A stretch of DNA of 64,000 bases, taken from assembly GCF_044197065.1 (NCBI RefSeq), contig NZ_JBIQOI010000002.1, forward strand, positions 186,001 through 250,000, in the 5' to 3' direction. Source of the stretch: Kluyvera ascorbata_C (GTDB lineage Bacteria; Pseudomonadota; Gammaproteobacteria; Enterobacterales; Enterobacteriaceae). Under the pieces are notes generated by a model that ran no database searches, had not been told where the DNA came from, and was given only the letters and a program-made list of their open reading frames with translations. Position numbers and translations under genes: made by a program. Below, one piece after another: positions 41,925 to 51,888 of the stretch. Position 1 is the stretch's first letter, and the number at the start of each line of letters is the position of its first letter.

Positions 41925-44228
41925 ATGCCGACGCAGCAAATCAGTGACTTTTCCGTGGTCGTTCAGGATGTCCGTCATCAGACTCACGAGGAGCAGCCTG
42001 CGCTGACGCTGCTGTGGGTGCTCCAGGGCGACATGACGTTGGAAACCCACAATGGCACTCGTCGCCTGCAGGACGGCGCGCTCGCTATCATCAACCCCAA
42101 TCAACGCTGGCGGCTTGCCAGCGAACAACCCAATACGTTGATGACGCTGACCGTTGCCGCTCACTGGCTGACCCGGATGGACGCCCATTTTTTCGGTTTT
42201 GATTACCAGATAGCCACCCAACCGCATGCCTTGCTGGCGCATGAAGCCCGACTCTGTTCACTGATGCGCCAGTTGCTCATCACCCATCTCACCAATCACG
42301 AAACGCATTCACGGCTGGAAGCCAACCGCTGGTTGAGCGAAATCGCCCTGCTGCTGGCCACCCATTTTCAGCAGCCGCGCCAATCCAGCGCGCCGTACAG
42401 CGAAGCGGCCTGGAGCCATCGCATCCGCCAGGTGGTGGCCCGAATTGAATCGCAGTACACCCGACGGCTGTCGCTGGCCGAAATTGCCCGTGCCGAGCGA
42501 GTGTCCGAAGCCTGGCTCTCTCGCCTGTTTCATAAAGAGGTGGGGGTCAGTTTTATGCAGTTCATCACCGCACTGCGTCTTGAGAAATCCGCCGAGCTGC
42601 TGCTGACCACCGCCCTACCGGTACAGCGCATTGCCCAACAGCAGGGCTTTGCCAGCGCCCGAGTGATGAGCGACCTGTTTAAGCGTCGCCACGGCATGAC
42701 GCCCCGTCAGTTTCGCCAGCAGACCACCAGCAAAAGCCGCAGCCGCCCGCGAGAAAGCCCGCCAGACCGCACGCTGCCGGTCACCGCTGAAACGCTCTAC
42801 GCGCTGCTTAATCATACGGGCACGTCAGCGTGGGATAACCCGCCGCCGCTTCAGCACCACCCGCAGCCTCGGCAGATTGCGCTGAATACGCTACCCACAC
42901 GACGTGTACCGCTGCGCCGTAGCGAGATGATTATTACGCTCCGTGAACTGGACGATCTGCTGCGCGACGACGTTCGTCAGTCGCTGCTGGCACTGCACGC
43001 GCAAATTCCCATCGCTGGCATTGATATTAACGAACCGTTTCTCAGCAGCCGTCTGTTCAGCGATGGCTGGGATGACCCGCAGATGGTGGGCTACGCCTGC
43101 TGGTATAACCTACAGCAGGTCTTCACGTTTCTGTCCCACATGGGCTGGCGCGTGTTGCTGCATACCAGCCTGACCACCCGGCCGGATCTGCTGCGCCAAT
43201 TTTTATCCCTTGCCGCCCAACATTTTCCACCATCGGCGCTTGCCCGCTGGCAGTTCGTCTGGCACTGGTCGCCGCAGGCCAGCGCGGAGGTATGGGCACA
43301 GCAGAAAGCGGCCATTCGCGCGTTATCGCCAGACTCGTTGCTCGGTATCTGGCATCGCTTTACCACGGCCGAAGACGACATCGTTGAGGATGCCATCTTC
43401 ACTTCGCCATTATTAAAAGAGGCCGATTTTCTCGCCTGTTCAGCGAACGCCAACGAGCGTTTCCAGCAGCAGTCTTTTGACGGCAGCCGACTTGCCGCCG
43501 CCGAAAATTATCCGGTAGAGAAAGTGCGCCAGATTCAGCGCGCCCTGCGACAGCATCATCTTGCGTTACCCCTATGGCTGCTGTCGTGGAACACCCTGAC
43601 CGGGTCCACCCGGCGTACTAACGGCGAGTTCTTCCGCGGCGCACTGTTGATGAACAACCTGCTTGGCCTCGCCGAACAGGTGCAGTTGACCGGCTTCTGG
43701 CTCAACTCCAGTCAGCAGGGAGAGGCGCGCAGCAACGGCACCTTTGATACCTCAAGCCTGGCGCTGTACTACCATCATGGGCTTCCACGGCCTATTTTCT
43801 GGGTACTCTGGCTGTGGCACCGCTTGCGCGGGGATGTGCTGGTTAACGATAAAAATATCCTGCTGCTGCATCACCGCGGACGCTATCAACTGTTGCTCCG
43901 TAACCCGGTGGTTTTTAACCCGTGGCTCTCCAGTGAAGAGGCGTTTATTCAGCGTTTCCGCCAGCAGTATCCGGTCGCCCTTCAGCCACTACATGGCAGA
44001 TGGAAAATCAAACGTCATCTGTTCGATCAGCGCAACGGCGCGCTCTTTCCGTACCTTGACGCGATTGACAGCAGCAGCGGCCCGGATGAAGAAACCTGGA
44101 GCTGGCTTGTCCATAAAACCCGACCGGCGCTCAGCGTTCGTGAGGAAAACGTTGAGGAAAACTGGCAGGTGGTAGATGCGCTGGAGAGCAATGCGCTGGT
44201 GTTATATGAGTTAACCCCACTGATTTGA
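41925..44228 (+). CDS. Large AraC-type regulator with C-terminal barrel-like domain
   Basis: 767 residues from the ATG six bases after AGGAG; an in-frame TTG 18 bases earlier is rejected. Residues about 10-120 form a cupin-like sensor; 170-275 the two AraC helix-turn-helices (LSLAEIARAERVSEAWLSRLFHK and LPVQRIAQQQGFASARVMSDLFKRRHG). The last 480 residues resemble a GH39-like TIM barrel fused to AraC regulators in some bacteria; no clear catalytic NEP motif in the expected strand is seen, so it is probably a sugar-sensing pseudoenzyme. It faces the M20-MFS unit. The GH39 match is tentative. Confidence 0.78.
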   Translation: MPTQQISDFSVVVQDVRHQTHEEQPALTLLWVLQGDMTLETHNGTRRLQDGALAIINPNQRWRLASEQPNTLMTLTVAAHWLTRMDAHFFGFDYQIATQPHALLAHEARLCSLMRQLLITHLTNHETHSRLEANRWLSEIALLLATHFQQPRQSSAPYSEAAWSHRIRQVVARIESQYTRRLSLAEIARAERVSEAWLSRLFHKEVGVSFMQFITALRLEKSAELLLTTALPVQRIAQQQGFASARVMSDLFKRRHGMTPRQFRQQTTSKSRSRPRESPPDRTLPVTAETLYALLNHTGTSAWDNPPPLQHHPQPRQIALNTLPTRRVPLRRSEMIITLRELDDLLRDDVRQSLLALHAQIPIAGIDINEPFLSSRLFSDGWDDPQMVGYACWYNLQQVFTFLSHMGWRVLLHTSLTTRPDLLRQFLSLAAQHFPPSALARWQFVWHWSPQASAEVWAQQKAAIRALSPDSLLGIWHRFTTAEDDIVEDAIFTSPLLKEADFLACSANANERFQQQSFDGSRLAAAENYPVEKVRQIQRALRQHHLALPLWLLSWNTLTGSTRRTNGEFFRGALLMNNLLGLAEQVQLTGFWLNSSQQGEARSNGTFDTSSLALYYHHGLPRPIFWVLWLWHRLRGDVLVNDKNILLLHHRGRYQLLLRNPVVFNPWLSSEEAFIQRFRQQYPVALQPLHGRWKIKRHLFDQRNGALFPYLDAIDSSSGPDEETWSWLVHKTRPALSVREENVEENWQVVDALESNALVLYELTPLI

Positions 44229-44318
44229 TGACTTTTAAAGCAGTTGCACGTAGAGATTTGTACCTGGTAGCCGTAAGTGCGATACACTTTGCAGATCAAT
44301 CGAAAATATAACGAAACT

Positions 44319-45968
44319 ATGCGCCTGAATTTGTCATCCTTCCTCGCCGCATTGGGGCTACTTTGCGGCCAGGCGATTGCCGCACCGCAACCGCTTGACT
44401 CCCCTCGCGGCGATATTCGCGACAGCGGATTTGTCTACTGCGTCAGCGGGCAGGTCAACACCTTCAACCCGCAAAAGGCGAGCAGTGGGCTTATCGTCGA
44501 TACGCTGGCCGCTCAGCTTTACGATCGTCTGCTGGACGTCGACCCGTACACCTACCGACTGGTGCCTGAGCTTGCCGAAAGCTGGGAGGTGCTGGACAAC
44601 GGTGCGACCTACCGCTTCCATCTGCGCAATAATGTGCAGTTCCAGACCACCCGCTGGTTTACGCCGACGCGCGCGCTGAACGCCGACGACGTTGTCTTTA
44701 CTTTTGAGCGCATTTTCGACCGCAACCATCCGTGGCATAACGTCAACGGCGGCGCCTTCCCGTACTTCGACAGTCTACAGTTTGCCGATAGCGTGCAGAG
44801 CGTACGGAAGCTCGATAACCGCACCGTGGAGTTCCGTCTGACCCGTCCGGACGCGTCGTTCCTGTGGCACCTGGCGACCCACTATGCCTCCGTGATGTCC
44901 GCCGAGTACGCCAACAAACTGACCAAACAGGACCACCAGGAATGGCTCGACCGTCAGCCGGTCGGCACCGGGCCGTTCCAGCTTGATGAATATCAGGCGG
45001 GTCAGTACATCCGCCTACAGCGCCACCCGAAATTCTGGCGCGGCACGCCGCTGATGCCGCAGGTGGTGGTGGATTTAGGCTCCGGCGGTACTGGCCGTTT
45101 ATCCAAGCTGCTGACCGGTGAATGTGACGTTCTGGCCTGGCCTGCCGCCAGTCAGTTGACCATTCTGCGCGACGACCCGCGCCTGCGTCTGACGCTGCGC
45201 CCCGGTATGAACATCGCTTATCTGGCGTTTAATACCGATAAGCCGCCGCTGAATAACCCCGAAGTGCGCCATGCCCTGTCGCTCGCTATTAACAACCAGC
45301 GTCTGATGCAGTCTATCTATTACGGGACAGCGGAAACGGCGGCCTCCATTTTGCCGCGCGCCTCCTGGGCTTACGATAACGAAGCTAAAATTACCGAATA
45401 CAACCCGAAAGAAGCGCGTCGACGCCTTGAGGCTTTGGGCCTGCAGAAGTTGACCCTGCATCTGTGGGTACCCACCAGTTCACAAGCCTGGAACCCGAGC
45501 CCGCTGAAAACCGCCGAGCTGATTCAGGCGGATATGGCGCAGATTGGCGTCAAGGTAGTGATCGTGCCGGTTGAAGGCCGGTTTCAGGAAGCGCGGTTGA
45601 TGGACATGAACCACGACCTGACGCTCTCCGGCTGGGCCACCGACAGTAATGACCCGGACAGCTTCTTCCGTCCGCTGCTGAGCTGTGCGGCTATCAACTC
45701 GCAGACCAACCTGTCCCACTGGTGTAACCGTGAATTTGACAGCGTACTGCGCCGGGCGCTGGACTCTCAACAGCTCGCGTCGCGCATTGATGCCTACGAC
45801 GAAGCCCAGCAGATCCTCGCCCGCGAGCTGCCAGTGCTGCCGCTGGCGTCTTCGCTACGTTTGCAGGCCTACCGCTACGATATGAAAGGCCTGGTGCTGA
45901 GCCCGTTTGGTAACGCCTCATTTGCGGGCGTGTCGCGGGAAAAAGAAGAGAAGGTGCAGAAACCATGA
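44319..45968 (+). CDS. sapA: SapA, periplasmic binding protein of the Sap ABC transporter
   Basis: 549 residues from the ATG giving MRLNLSSFL; E. coli SapA has 547. A signal peptide ends near QAIAA. The SBP_bac_5 body has GFVYCVSGQVNTFNPQKASSGLIVDTLAAQ. SapA is linked to resistance to antimicrobial peptides and to putrescine export (as part of SapBCDF) in E. coli. It starts the sapABCDF operon; its stop overlaps sapB by 4 bp. Confidence 0.96.
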   Translation: MRLNLSSFLAALGLLCGQAIAAPQPLDSPRGDIRDSGFVYCVSGQVNTFNPQKASSGLIVDTLAAQLYDRLLDVDPYTYRLVPELAESWEVLDNGATYRFHLRNNVQFQTTRWFTPTRALNADDVVFTFERIFDRNHPWHNVNGGAFPYFDSLQFADSVQSVRKLDNRTVEFRLTRPDASFLWHLATHYASVMSAEYANKLTKQDHQEWLDRQPVGTGPFQLDEYQAGQYIRLQRHPKFWRGTPLMPQVVVDLGSGGTGRLSKLLTGECDVLAWPAASQLTILRDDPRLRLTLRPGMNIAYLAFNTDKPPLNNPEVRHALSLAINNQRLMQSIYYGTAETAASILPRASWAYDNEAKITEYNPKEARRRLEALGLQKLTLHLWVPTSSQAWNPSPLKTAELIQADMAQIGVKVVIVPVEGRFQEARLMDMNHDLTLSGWATDSNDPDSFFRPLLSCAAINSQTNLSHWCNREFDSVLRRALDSQQLASRIDAYDEAQQILARELPVLPLASSLRLQAYRYDMKGLVLSPFGNASFAGVSREKEEKVQKP

Positions 45969-46930
45969 TTATTTTCACGCTTCGTCGCTTGTTGCTACTG
46001 CTGGTTACGCTCTTTTTCCTGACCTTTGTCGGCTTCAGCCTGAGCTATTTCACTCCGCACGCGCCGCTGCAGGGCGCCTCGCTGTGGAACGCCTGGGTGT
46101 TCTGGTTTGAAAGCGTGATGCACTGGGACTTTGGCGTCTCCAGCATCAACGGCCAGCCGATTTCCGAGCAGCTTCGGCAGGTGTTCCCGGCGACCATGGA
46201 ACTGTGCATCCTGGCGTTTGGCTTCGCCCTGCTGGTCGGCATCCCTGTTGGTATGCTGGCGGGGATCACCCGCAACAAGTGGCAGGATAAAGTCATCAGC
46301 TTCTTTGCGCTGCTGGGCTTTTCCATTCCGGTATTCTGGCTGGCGCTGCTGCTGACCCTGTTCTTCTCGCTGACGCTGGGCTGGCTGCCGGTTTCCGGGC
46401 GCTTTGACCTATTGTACGAAGTGAAAAACGTTACCGGATTCGCGCTGATTGATGCCTGGCTTTCCGACTCGCCGTGGCGACACGAGATGATCATCAGCGC
46501 CCTGCGCCATATGGTGCTGCCGGTGCTGACGCTGGCGGTCGCGCCTACCACCGAAGTGGTGCGTTTGATGCGTATCAGCACCATCGCGGTGTACGACACC
46601 AACTACGTGAAAGCGGCGGCAACCCGCGGGGTTTCGCGTCTGACCATTCTGCGTCGTCACGTGCTGCATAACGCCCTGCCGCCAGTGATCCCGCGCTTGG
46701 GTCTGCAATTTTCCACCATGCTGACGCTGGCGATGATCACCGAAATGGTCTTTAGCTGGCCGGGCCTGGGGCGCTGGATGATTAACGCCATCCGCCAGCA
46801 GGACTACGCGGCGATTTCCGCCGGGGTCATGGTGATTGGCGCGCTGGTTATTATCGTCAACGTGATCTCCGATATTTTGGGTGCTATGGCTAACCCGCTG
46901 AAACATAAGGAATGGTATGCCTTACGATAG
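45965..46930 (+). CDS. sapB: SapB, ABC permease
   Basis: 321 residues, as in E. coli. DppB-type permease with six helices and a coupling loop YVKAAATRGVSRLTILRRHVLHN. Membrane half-channel of the Sap system. It overlaps sapC by 14 bp. Confidence 0.96.
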   Translation: MIIFTLRRLLLLLVTLFFLTFVGFSLSYFTPHAPLQGASLWNAWVFWFESVMHWDFGVSSINGQPISEQLRQVFPATMELCILAFGFALLVGIPVGMLAGITRNKWQDKVISFFALLGFSIPVFWLALLLTLFFSLTLGWLPVSGRFDLLYEVKNVTGFALIDAWLSDSPWRHEMIISALRHMVLPVLTLAVAPTTEVVRLMRISTIAVYDTNYVKAAATRGVSRLTILRRHVLHNALPPVIPRLGLQFSTMLTLAMITEMVFSWPGLGRWMINAIRQQDYAAISAGVMVIGALVIIVNVISDILGAMANPLKHKEWYALR

Positions 46931-47807
46931 CGTCTACCTCGAGAAGCGCCCGCCGGGTGCCCTGCGCACCGTGTGGCGTAAGTTCTACGGCGATACCACC
47001 GCGATGATTGGCTTTTATGGCTGCATCGGGCTGGTACTGGTGTGCGTATTCGGCGGCTGGTTTGCCCCTTACGGCATCGACCAGCAGTTCCTCGGTTACC
47101 AGCTGCTGCCGCCATCCTGGTCGCGCTACGGCGAAGTGTCGTTCTTCCTCGGCACCGACGATCTGGGCCGCGATGTGTTAAGCCGCCTGCTAAGCGGCGC
47201 GGCGCCGACCGTTGGCGGTGCCTTTGTGGTGACGCTGGGGGCCACCGCGTTTGGCCTGCTGCTCGGCGCCTTTGCCGGGTCGACCCACGGACTGCGTTCA
47301 GCCATGCTGAACCATATTCTCGACACCCTGCTCTCTATTCCGTCGCTGCTGCTCGCGATTATCGTGGTGGCTTTTGCTGGCCCGCATCTGTCGCATGCGA
47401 TGTTTGCCGTCTGGCTGGCGCTGCTTCCGCGCATGGTACGCTCGATTTACAGCATGGTTCACGATGAACTGGAGCGGGATTACGTCATTGCCGCCCGCCT
47501 CGATGGTGCTTCTACCCTGAATATTCTGTGGTTTGCCATTTTACCTAACATCGCCGCGGGCCTGGTGACCGAGATTACCCGCGCGCTGTCGATGGCGATT
47601 CTGGATATTGCCGCGCTGGGCTTCCTTGACCTCGGCGCGCAGCTTCCTTCGCCAGAATGGGGAGCGATGCTGGGCGATGCGCTGGAACTTATCTACGTTG
47701 CGCCGTGGACGGTGATGCTGCCGGGCGCAGCCATTATGATAAGCGTGCTGTTGGTTAACCTGCTGGGCGACGGTATTCGCCGCGCCATCAACGCGGGGGT
47801 GGAATAA
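46917..47807 (+). CDS. sapC: SapC, ABC permease
   Basis: 296 residues, as in E. coli. DppC-type permease with an N-terminal cytoplasmic segment, FFLGTDDLGRDVLSRLLSGA, and the coupling loop YVIAARLDGASTLNILWFAILPN. Second membrane half. Its TAA shares a base with the sapD ATG. Confidence 0.96.
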   Translation: MPYDSVYLEKRPPGALRTVWRKFYGDTTAMIGFYGCIGLVLVCVFGGWFAPYGIDQQFLGYQLLPPSWSRYGEVSFFLGTDDLGRDVLSRLLSGAAPTVGGAFVVTLGATAFGLLLGAFAGSTHGLRSAMLNHILDTLLSIPSLLLAIIVVAFAGPHLSHAMFAVWLALLPRMVRSIYSMVHDELERDYVIAARLDGASTLNILWFAILPNIAAGLVTEITRALSMAILDIAALGFLDLGAQLPSPEWGAMLGDALELIYVAPWTVMLPGAAIMISVLLVNLLGDGIRRAINAGVE

Positions 47808-48799
47808 TGCCGTTACTTGATATTCGCAATTTAACCATTGAATTTAAGACTAACGAAGGCTGGGTGAAGGCCGTTGACCGCGTCAGCATGACCATGGCCG
47901 AGGGTGAAATTCGTGGTCTGGTCGGCGAGTCTGGCTCAGGCAAAAGCCTAATCGCCAAAGCCATTTGCGGCGTGACTAAAGATAACTGGCGCGTGACCGC
48001 AGACCGTATGCGCTTTGACGATATCGACCTGCTGCGCCTGTCTAACCGCGAACGTCGCAAGCTGGTCGGCCACAACGTGTCGATGATTTTCCAGGAGCCG
48101 CAGTCCTGTCTTGACCCCTCCGAGCGTATTGGCGAACAGCTGATGCAGAACATCCCCGGCTGGACCTTTAAGGGCCACTGGTGGCAACGACTAGGCTGGC
48201 GTAAGCGCCGCGCCATCGAACTGCTGCACCGCGTGGGGATTAAAGACCACAAAGACGCCATGCGCAGCTTCCCCTATGAGCTGACCGAAGGGGAATGCCA
48301 GAAGGTGATGATCGCTATCGCGCTGGCCAACCAGCCGCGTCTGCTGATTGCCGATGAGCCAACTAACGCCATGGAGCCGACCACCCAGGCGCAGATTTTC
48401 CGCCTGCTCACCGGTCTTAACCAGAACAATAACACCACCATTTTGCTTATCTCCCATGATTTGCAGATGCTGACTCACTGGGCGGATAAAATTAACGTCA
48501 TGTACTGCGGGCAAACGGTGGAAAGCGCGCCGAGCGAAGAGCTGGTGACCATTCCGCACCACCCGTATACCCAGGCGCTGATCCGCGCGATCCCCGACTT
48601 TGGCCGTTCAATGCCGCATAAAAGCCGCCTGAACACGCTCTCCGGCGCGATCCCGCTGTTGGAACAACTGCCGATGGGCTGCCGTCTGGGGCCGCGTTGC
48701 CCTTATGCCCAGCGTAAATGTATTGAAACCCCGCGCCTGACGGGTGCGAAGAACCACCTGTTCGCCTGTCATTTCCCGCTGAACATGGAGAAAGAGTGA
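47807..48799 (+). CDS. sapD: SapD, ABC ATPase
   Basis: 330 residues, as in E. coli. Walker A GESGSGKS, Q-loop MIFQEPQSCLDP and Walker B LLIADEPTNAME are present, but the signature reads LTEGECQK in place of LSGGQ, a known trait of SapD. A C-terminal tail carries an Fe-S/Cys-type CRLGPRCPYAQRKC segment. E. coli SapD also supports Trk potassium uptake. It is one base from sapF. Confidence 0.96.
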   Translation: MPLLDIRNLTIEFKTNEGWVKAVDRVSMTMAEGEIRGLVGESGSGKSLIAKAICGVTKDNWRVTADRMRFDDIDLLRLSNRERRKLVGHNVSMIFQEPQSCLDPSERIGEQLMQNIPGWTFKGHWWQRLGWRKRRAIELLHRVGIKDHKDAMRSFPYELTEGECQKVMIAIALANQPRLLIADEPTNAMEPTTQAQIFRLLTGLNQNNNTTILLISHDLQMLTHWADKINVMYCGQTVESAPSEELVTIPHHPYTQALIRAIPDFGRSMPHKSRLNTLSGAIPLLEQLPMGCRLGPRCPYAQRKCIETPRLTGAKNHLFACHFPLNMEKE

Positions 48800-48800
48800 A

Positions 48801-49607
48801 ATGGTCGAAACCTTGCTTGAAGTACGCAATCTGAGTAAGACCTTTCGCTACCGCACCGGATGGTTCCACCGTCAGACGCTGCAGGCGGTGAAGCCGCTGA
48901 GTTTTACCCTGCGCGAAAAACAGACGCTGGCGATTATTGGCGAGAACGGTTCAGGTAAATCGACGCTGGCGAAAATGCTGGCGGGCATGGTGGAACCGAC
49001 CACCGGCGAGCTGCTGATTGACGACCATCCGCTGGCGTTCGGTGACTACTCGTTCCGCAGCCAGCGTATCCGCATGATCTTTCAGGATCCGAGCACCTCG
49101 TTAAACCCGCGCCAGCGTATTTCACAGATCCTCGACTTCCCGCTGCGTCTTAATACCGATCTCGAACCGGAAGCGCGGCGCAAGCAGATTATCGATACCC
49201 TGCGCCTGGTCGGCCTGCTGCCAGACCACGTCAGCTACTACCCGCACATGCTGGCACCGGGGCAAAAACAGCGTCTGGGTCTGGCCCGTGCGCTGATCCT
49301 GCGACCGAAGGTGATTATCTGCGACGAAGCGCTGGCCTCGCTGGATATGTCGATGCGTTCACAGCTGGTGAACCTGATGCTGGAGCTGCAGGAAAAACAG
49401 GGCATCTCTTATATCTACGTAACCCAGCATTTGGGCATGATGAAGCATATCAGCGACCAGGTGCTGGTGATGCACCAGGGCGAAGTGGTCGAGCGCGGCA
49501 GCACCGCCGATGTGCTGGCCTCCCCGCTGCACGATTTAACCAAGCGTCTGATTGCGGGCCACTTTGGCGAGGCGCTGACCGCAGACGCCTGGCGTAAAGA
49601 CCGCTAA
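48801..49607 (+). CDS. sapF: SapF, ABC ATPase
   Basis: 268 residues, as in E. coli. Walker A GENGSGKS, Q-loop MIFQDPSTSLNP, signature LAPGQKQR and Walker B VIICDEALASLD. Second ATPase of the Sap system. fabI follows 23 bp downstream without a terminator. Confidence 0.96.
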   Translation: MVETLLEVRNLSKTFRYRTGWFHRQTLQAVKPLSFTLREKQTLAIIGENGSGKSTLAKMLAGMVEPTTGELLIDDHPLAFGDYSFRSQRIRMIFQDPSTSLNPRQRISQILDFPLRLNTDLEPEARRKQIIDTLRLVGLLPDHVSYYPHMLAPGQKQRLGLARALILRPKVIICDEALASLDMSMRSQLVNLMLELQEKQGISYIYVTQHLGMMKHISDQVLVMHQGEVVERGSTADVLASPLHDLTKRLIAGHFGEALTADAWRKDR

Positions 49608-49630
49608 CACTGAATAGAAGGATGAACACG

Positions 49631-50416
49631 ATGGGTTTTCTTTCCGGTAAACGTATTCTGATTACGGGCGTGGCGAGCAAGCTTTCCATCGCCTACGGTA
49701 TCGCTCAGGCAATGCAGCGCGAAGGGGCCGAGCTGGCCTTCACCTACCAGAATGACAAACTAAAAGGCCGCGTAGAGGAGTTCGCCGCTTCGCTAAATTC
49801 CAGCATCGTCCTGCCGTGCGACGTGGCAGAAGACGCGAGCATTGAATCCCTGTTCACCGAACTGGCAACAGTCTGGCCGACGTTTGACGGTTTCGTCCAC
49901 TCCATCGGCTTTGCCCCGGCGGATCAGCTGGACGGCGATTACGTCAATGCGGTAACCCGCGAAGGGTTCAAAATCGCCCACGATATCAGCGCCTACAGCT
50001 TTGTGGCGATGGCAAAAGCCTGCCGCAGCATGCTGAACCCCGGCTCTGCCCTGCTGACCCTCTCCTATTTGGGGGCGGAGCGTGCGATTCCTAACTACAA
50101 CGTGATGGGGCTGGCAAAAGCATCTCTGGAAGCTAACGTGCGCTATATGGCAAACGCGATGGGGCCGGAGGGCGTTCGCGTCAATGCGATTTCGGCTGGC
50201 CCGATTCGCACACTTGCCGCCTCCGGCATCAAGGATTTCCGAAAAATGCTGGCGCACTGCGAAGCGGTCACGCCGATCCGTCGCACCGTGACTATCGAAG
50301 ACGTGGGTAATTCCGCTGCCTTCCTGTGCTCCAACCTTTCCGCCGGGATCACCGGGGAAGTGGTTCACGTTGATGGCGGCTTCAGCATTGCCGCGATGAA
50401 CGAACTCGAACTGTAG
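49631..50416 (+). CDS. fabI: Enoyl-ACP reductase FabI
   Basis: 261 residues from the ATG of MGFLSGKRIL, eight bases after AAGGA; E. coli FabI has 262. NADH-dependent last step of each round of fatty acid elongation and target of triclosan. The SDR-like active site has Tyr in LSYLGAERAIPNYNVMGLAKASL (Y and Lys of the YX6K motif). It follows sapF by 23 bp and its stop codon is the first part of a REP element. Confidence 0.97.
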   Translation: MGFLSGKRILITGVASKLSIAYGIAQAMQREGAELAFTYQNDKLKGRVEEFAASLNSSIVLPCDVAEDASIESLFTELATVWPTFDGFVHSIGFAPADQLDGDYVNAVTREGFKIAHDISAYSFVAMAKACRSMLNPGSALLTLSYLGAERAIPNYNVMGLAKASLEANVRYMANAMGPEGVRVNAISAGPIRTLAASGIKDFRKMLAHCEAVTPIRRTVTIEDVGNSAAFLCSNLSAGITGEVVHVDGGFSIAAMNELEL

Positions 50417-50490
50417 GCCGGATAAGGCAACGCCGCCATCAGGCAATGTGCTCCGCATTGCCTGATGGCGCTCCGCTTATCAGGCCTACA
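50413..50490. repeat. Pair of inverted REP elements downstream of fabI
   Basis: GTAGGCCGGATAAGGC...GCCATCAGGC and GCCTGATGGCG...CTTATCAGGCCTAC face each other. The left unit includes the fabI stop TAG. The rest of the 233-bp gap to yciW shows no gene. Confidence 0.9.
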
Positions 50491-50649
50491 TTCCCCGCTT
50501 CTTACACCTCTGTTATTCCAGCCAGTTATTAATTATCACCGAACAATATTTTCTCCCTCGTCACGCATGCGCCAGGATATTTACCTATAACGATCCGGCA
50601 ACCCCTCTCAACACGCGCCGGCTCGCCACCTATAGATCAAGGAATATCC

Positions 50650-51807
50650 ATGGAGCCACGCCGCGTTTACGGCAAAAGCCACTGGTATCACGAAACCCAG
50701 TCGAGAGCCCAACATAGCGACGTGATGCCGCTGGTTCCTGAAGCCGCACACGTTGACGACCGTTTTTTACTGGATCTCACGTTACCCGATGCCCTCTACA
50801 GCGCCAATCAGCGCTGGCTACGCCTCGCCCGTACCTTTGCCCAAACCTTATTTCCGGATGTGGTCACCGTTAACCGCCTGCGTACCTTCAGCGCCTACGA
50901 CCGTTTGAGCACCGCGCTCACCGTCGCGCAGGTCTCTGGCGTGCAGCGACTGTGCAACCACTACGCCGCGCGTTTAGCGCCGTTGCCAGGGCCAGATTCG
51001 TCGCGCGAGAGCAACCACCGGTTAGCGCAAATCACCCAGTATGCCCGCCAGCTTGCCAGCTCGCCGTCGGTTATCACCCCGCGCGAGCGTCAGCAACTGG
51101 ATGAGGTGGGACTCACCGCGCACGATATTATTCTGATTAACCAGGTGGTCGGTTTTGTCGGCTTCCAGGCGCGTGTTATCGCCATTTTCCAGGCCCAGCT
51201 CGGTTTCCCGGTTCGCTGGATACCCGGCATGCCGGTGCAGGAAGATGCCGATGCGGACCGCTTCCAGAGCGAAAGCGCACCGTGGCATACCGACTTTGTC
51301 AACACCACACCGCATCAGGCCAACACCCCGCAGGGCGAGGCCCTGGCACGCTGGCAGCACGTACCCGAGCTAAGCGAGTTAGCCAACGCGCTGGTGACCG
51401 AGGAGACGCTGCTGGAGGGGTTGGGGGAGCTTATCGACGCCCTCGCCTTCGCACACCCACTACAACCACTGGCGTCGCTGATCCCTGCCCGCATCAACGG
51501 CAGCGCCAGTTGTTTTCACTATTACAGCGGTCAATGGCAAGGCGCGAACGGCCTGCCGGAGGCGGTGCGTAACGGTGAACGCGCCATTCAGGCCTGGAGT
51601 CACCACCATCCCTGCGAGCGCGTGGTTGCCCAGGCGACCCAGCTTTTGACCCGCGCACCAGACCGTTTTAGCGCCGCGCAGCTAACGCCCCTCGCCGAGC
51701 AGGGACTTTCCGTTCCGGATGCTATTACGCTGCTTGCCTGGAGCGCACTGTGCGGCTGGCTGAACCGTCTGCGGATAGCGCTTGGCAGCGCACAACAAGT
51801 TACGTAA
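50650..51807 (+). CDS. yciW: YciW, CMD-family protein linked to cysteine metabolism
   Basis: 385 residues. The start GKSHWYHETQS matches E. coli YciW. The middle carries a carboxymuconolactone decarboxylase/AhpD-like domain with HDIILINQVVGFVGFQARV, though the AhpD CxxC pair is not present. In E. coli yciW belongs to the CysB regulon. The reaction is unknown. It lies between fabI and rnb as in E. coli; ycjD is absent. Confidence 0.93.
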   Translation: MEPRRVYGKSHWYHETQSRAQHSDVMPLVPEAAHVDDRFLLDLTLPDALYSANQRWLRLARTFAQTLFPDVVTVNRLRTFSAYDRLSTALTVAQVSGVQRLCNHYAARLAPLPGPDSSRESNHRLAQITQYARQLASSPSVITPRERQQLDEVGLTAHDIILINQVVGFVGFQARVIAIFQAQLGFPVRWIPGMPVQEDADADRFQSESAPWHTDFVNTTPHQANTPQGEALARWQHVPELSELANALVTEETLLEGLGELIDALAFAHPLQPLASLIPARINGSASCFHYYSGQWQGANGLPEAVRNGERAIQAWSHHHPCERVVAQATQLLTRAPDRFSAAQLTPLAEQGLSVPDAITLLAWSALCGWLNRLRIALGSAQQVT

Positions 51808-51888
51808 AAGGGTGAAAGAGCGCTTGCTGCAACCTATAGATTCGCGTAAAAATGTCAGCCGCTCTTTTGGCCACGAAAATAGATCAAT

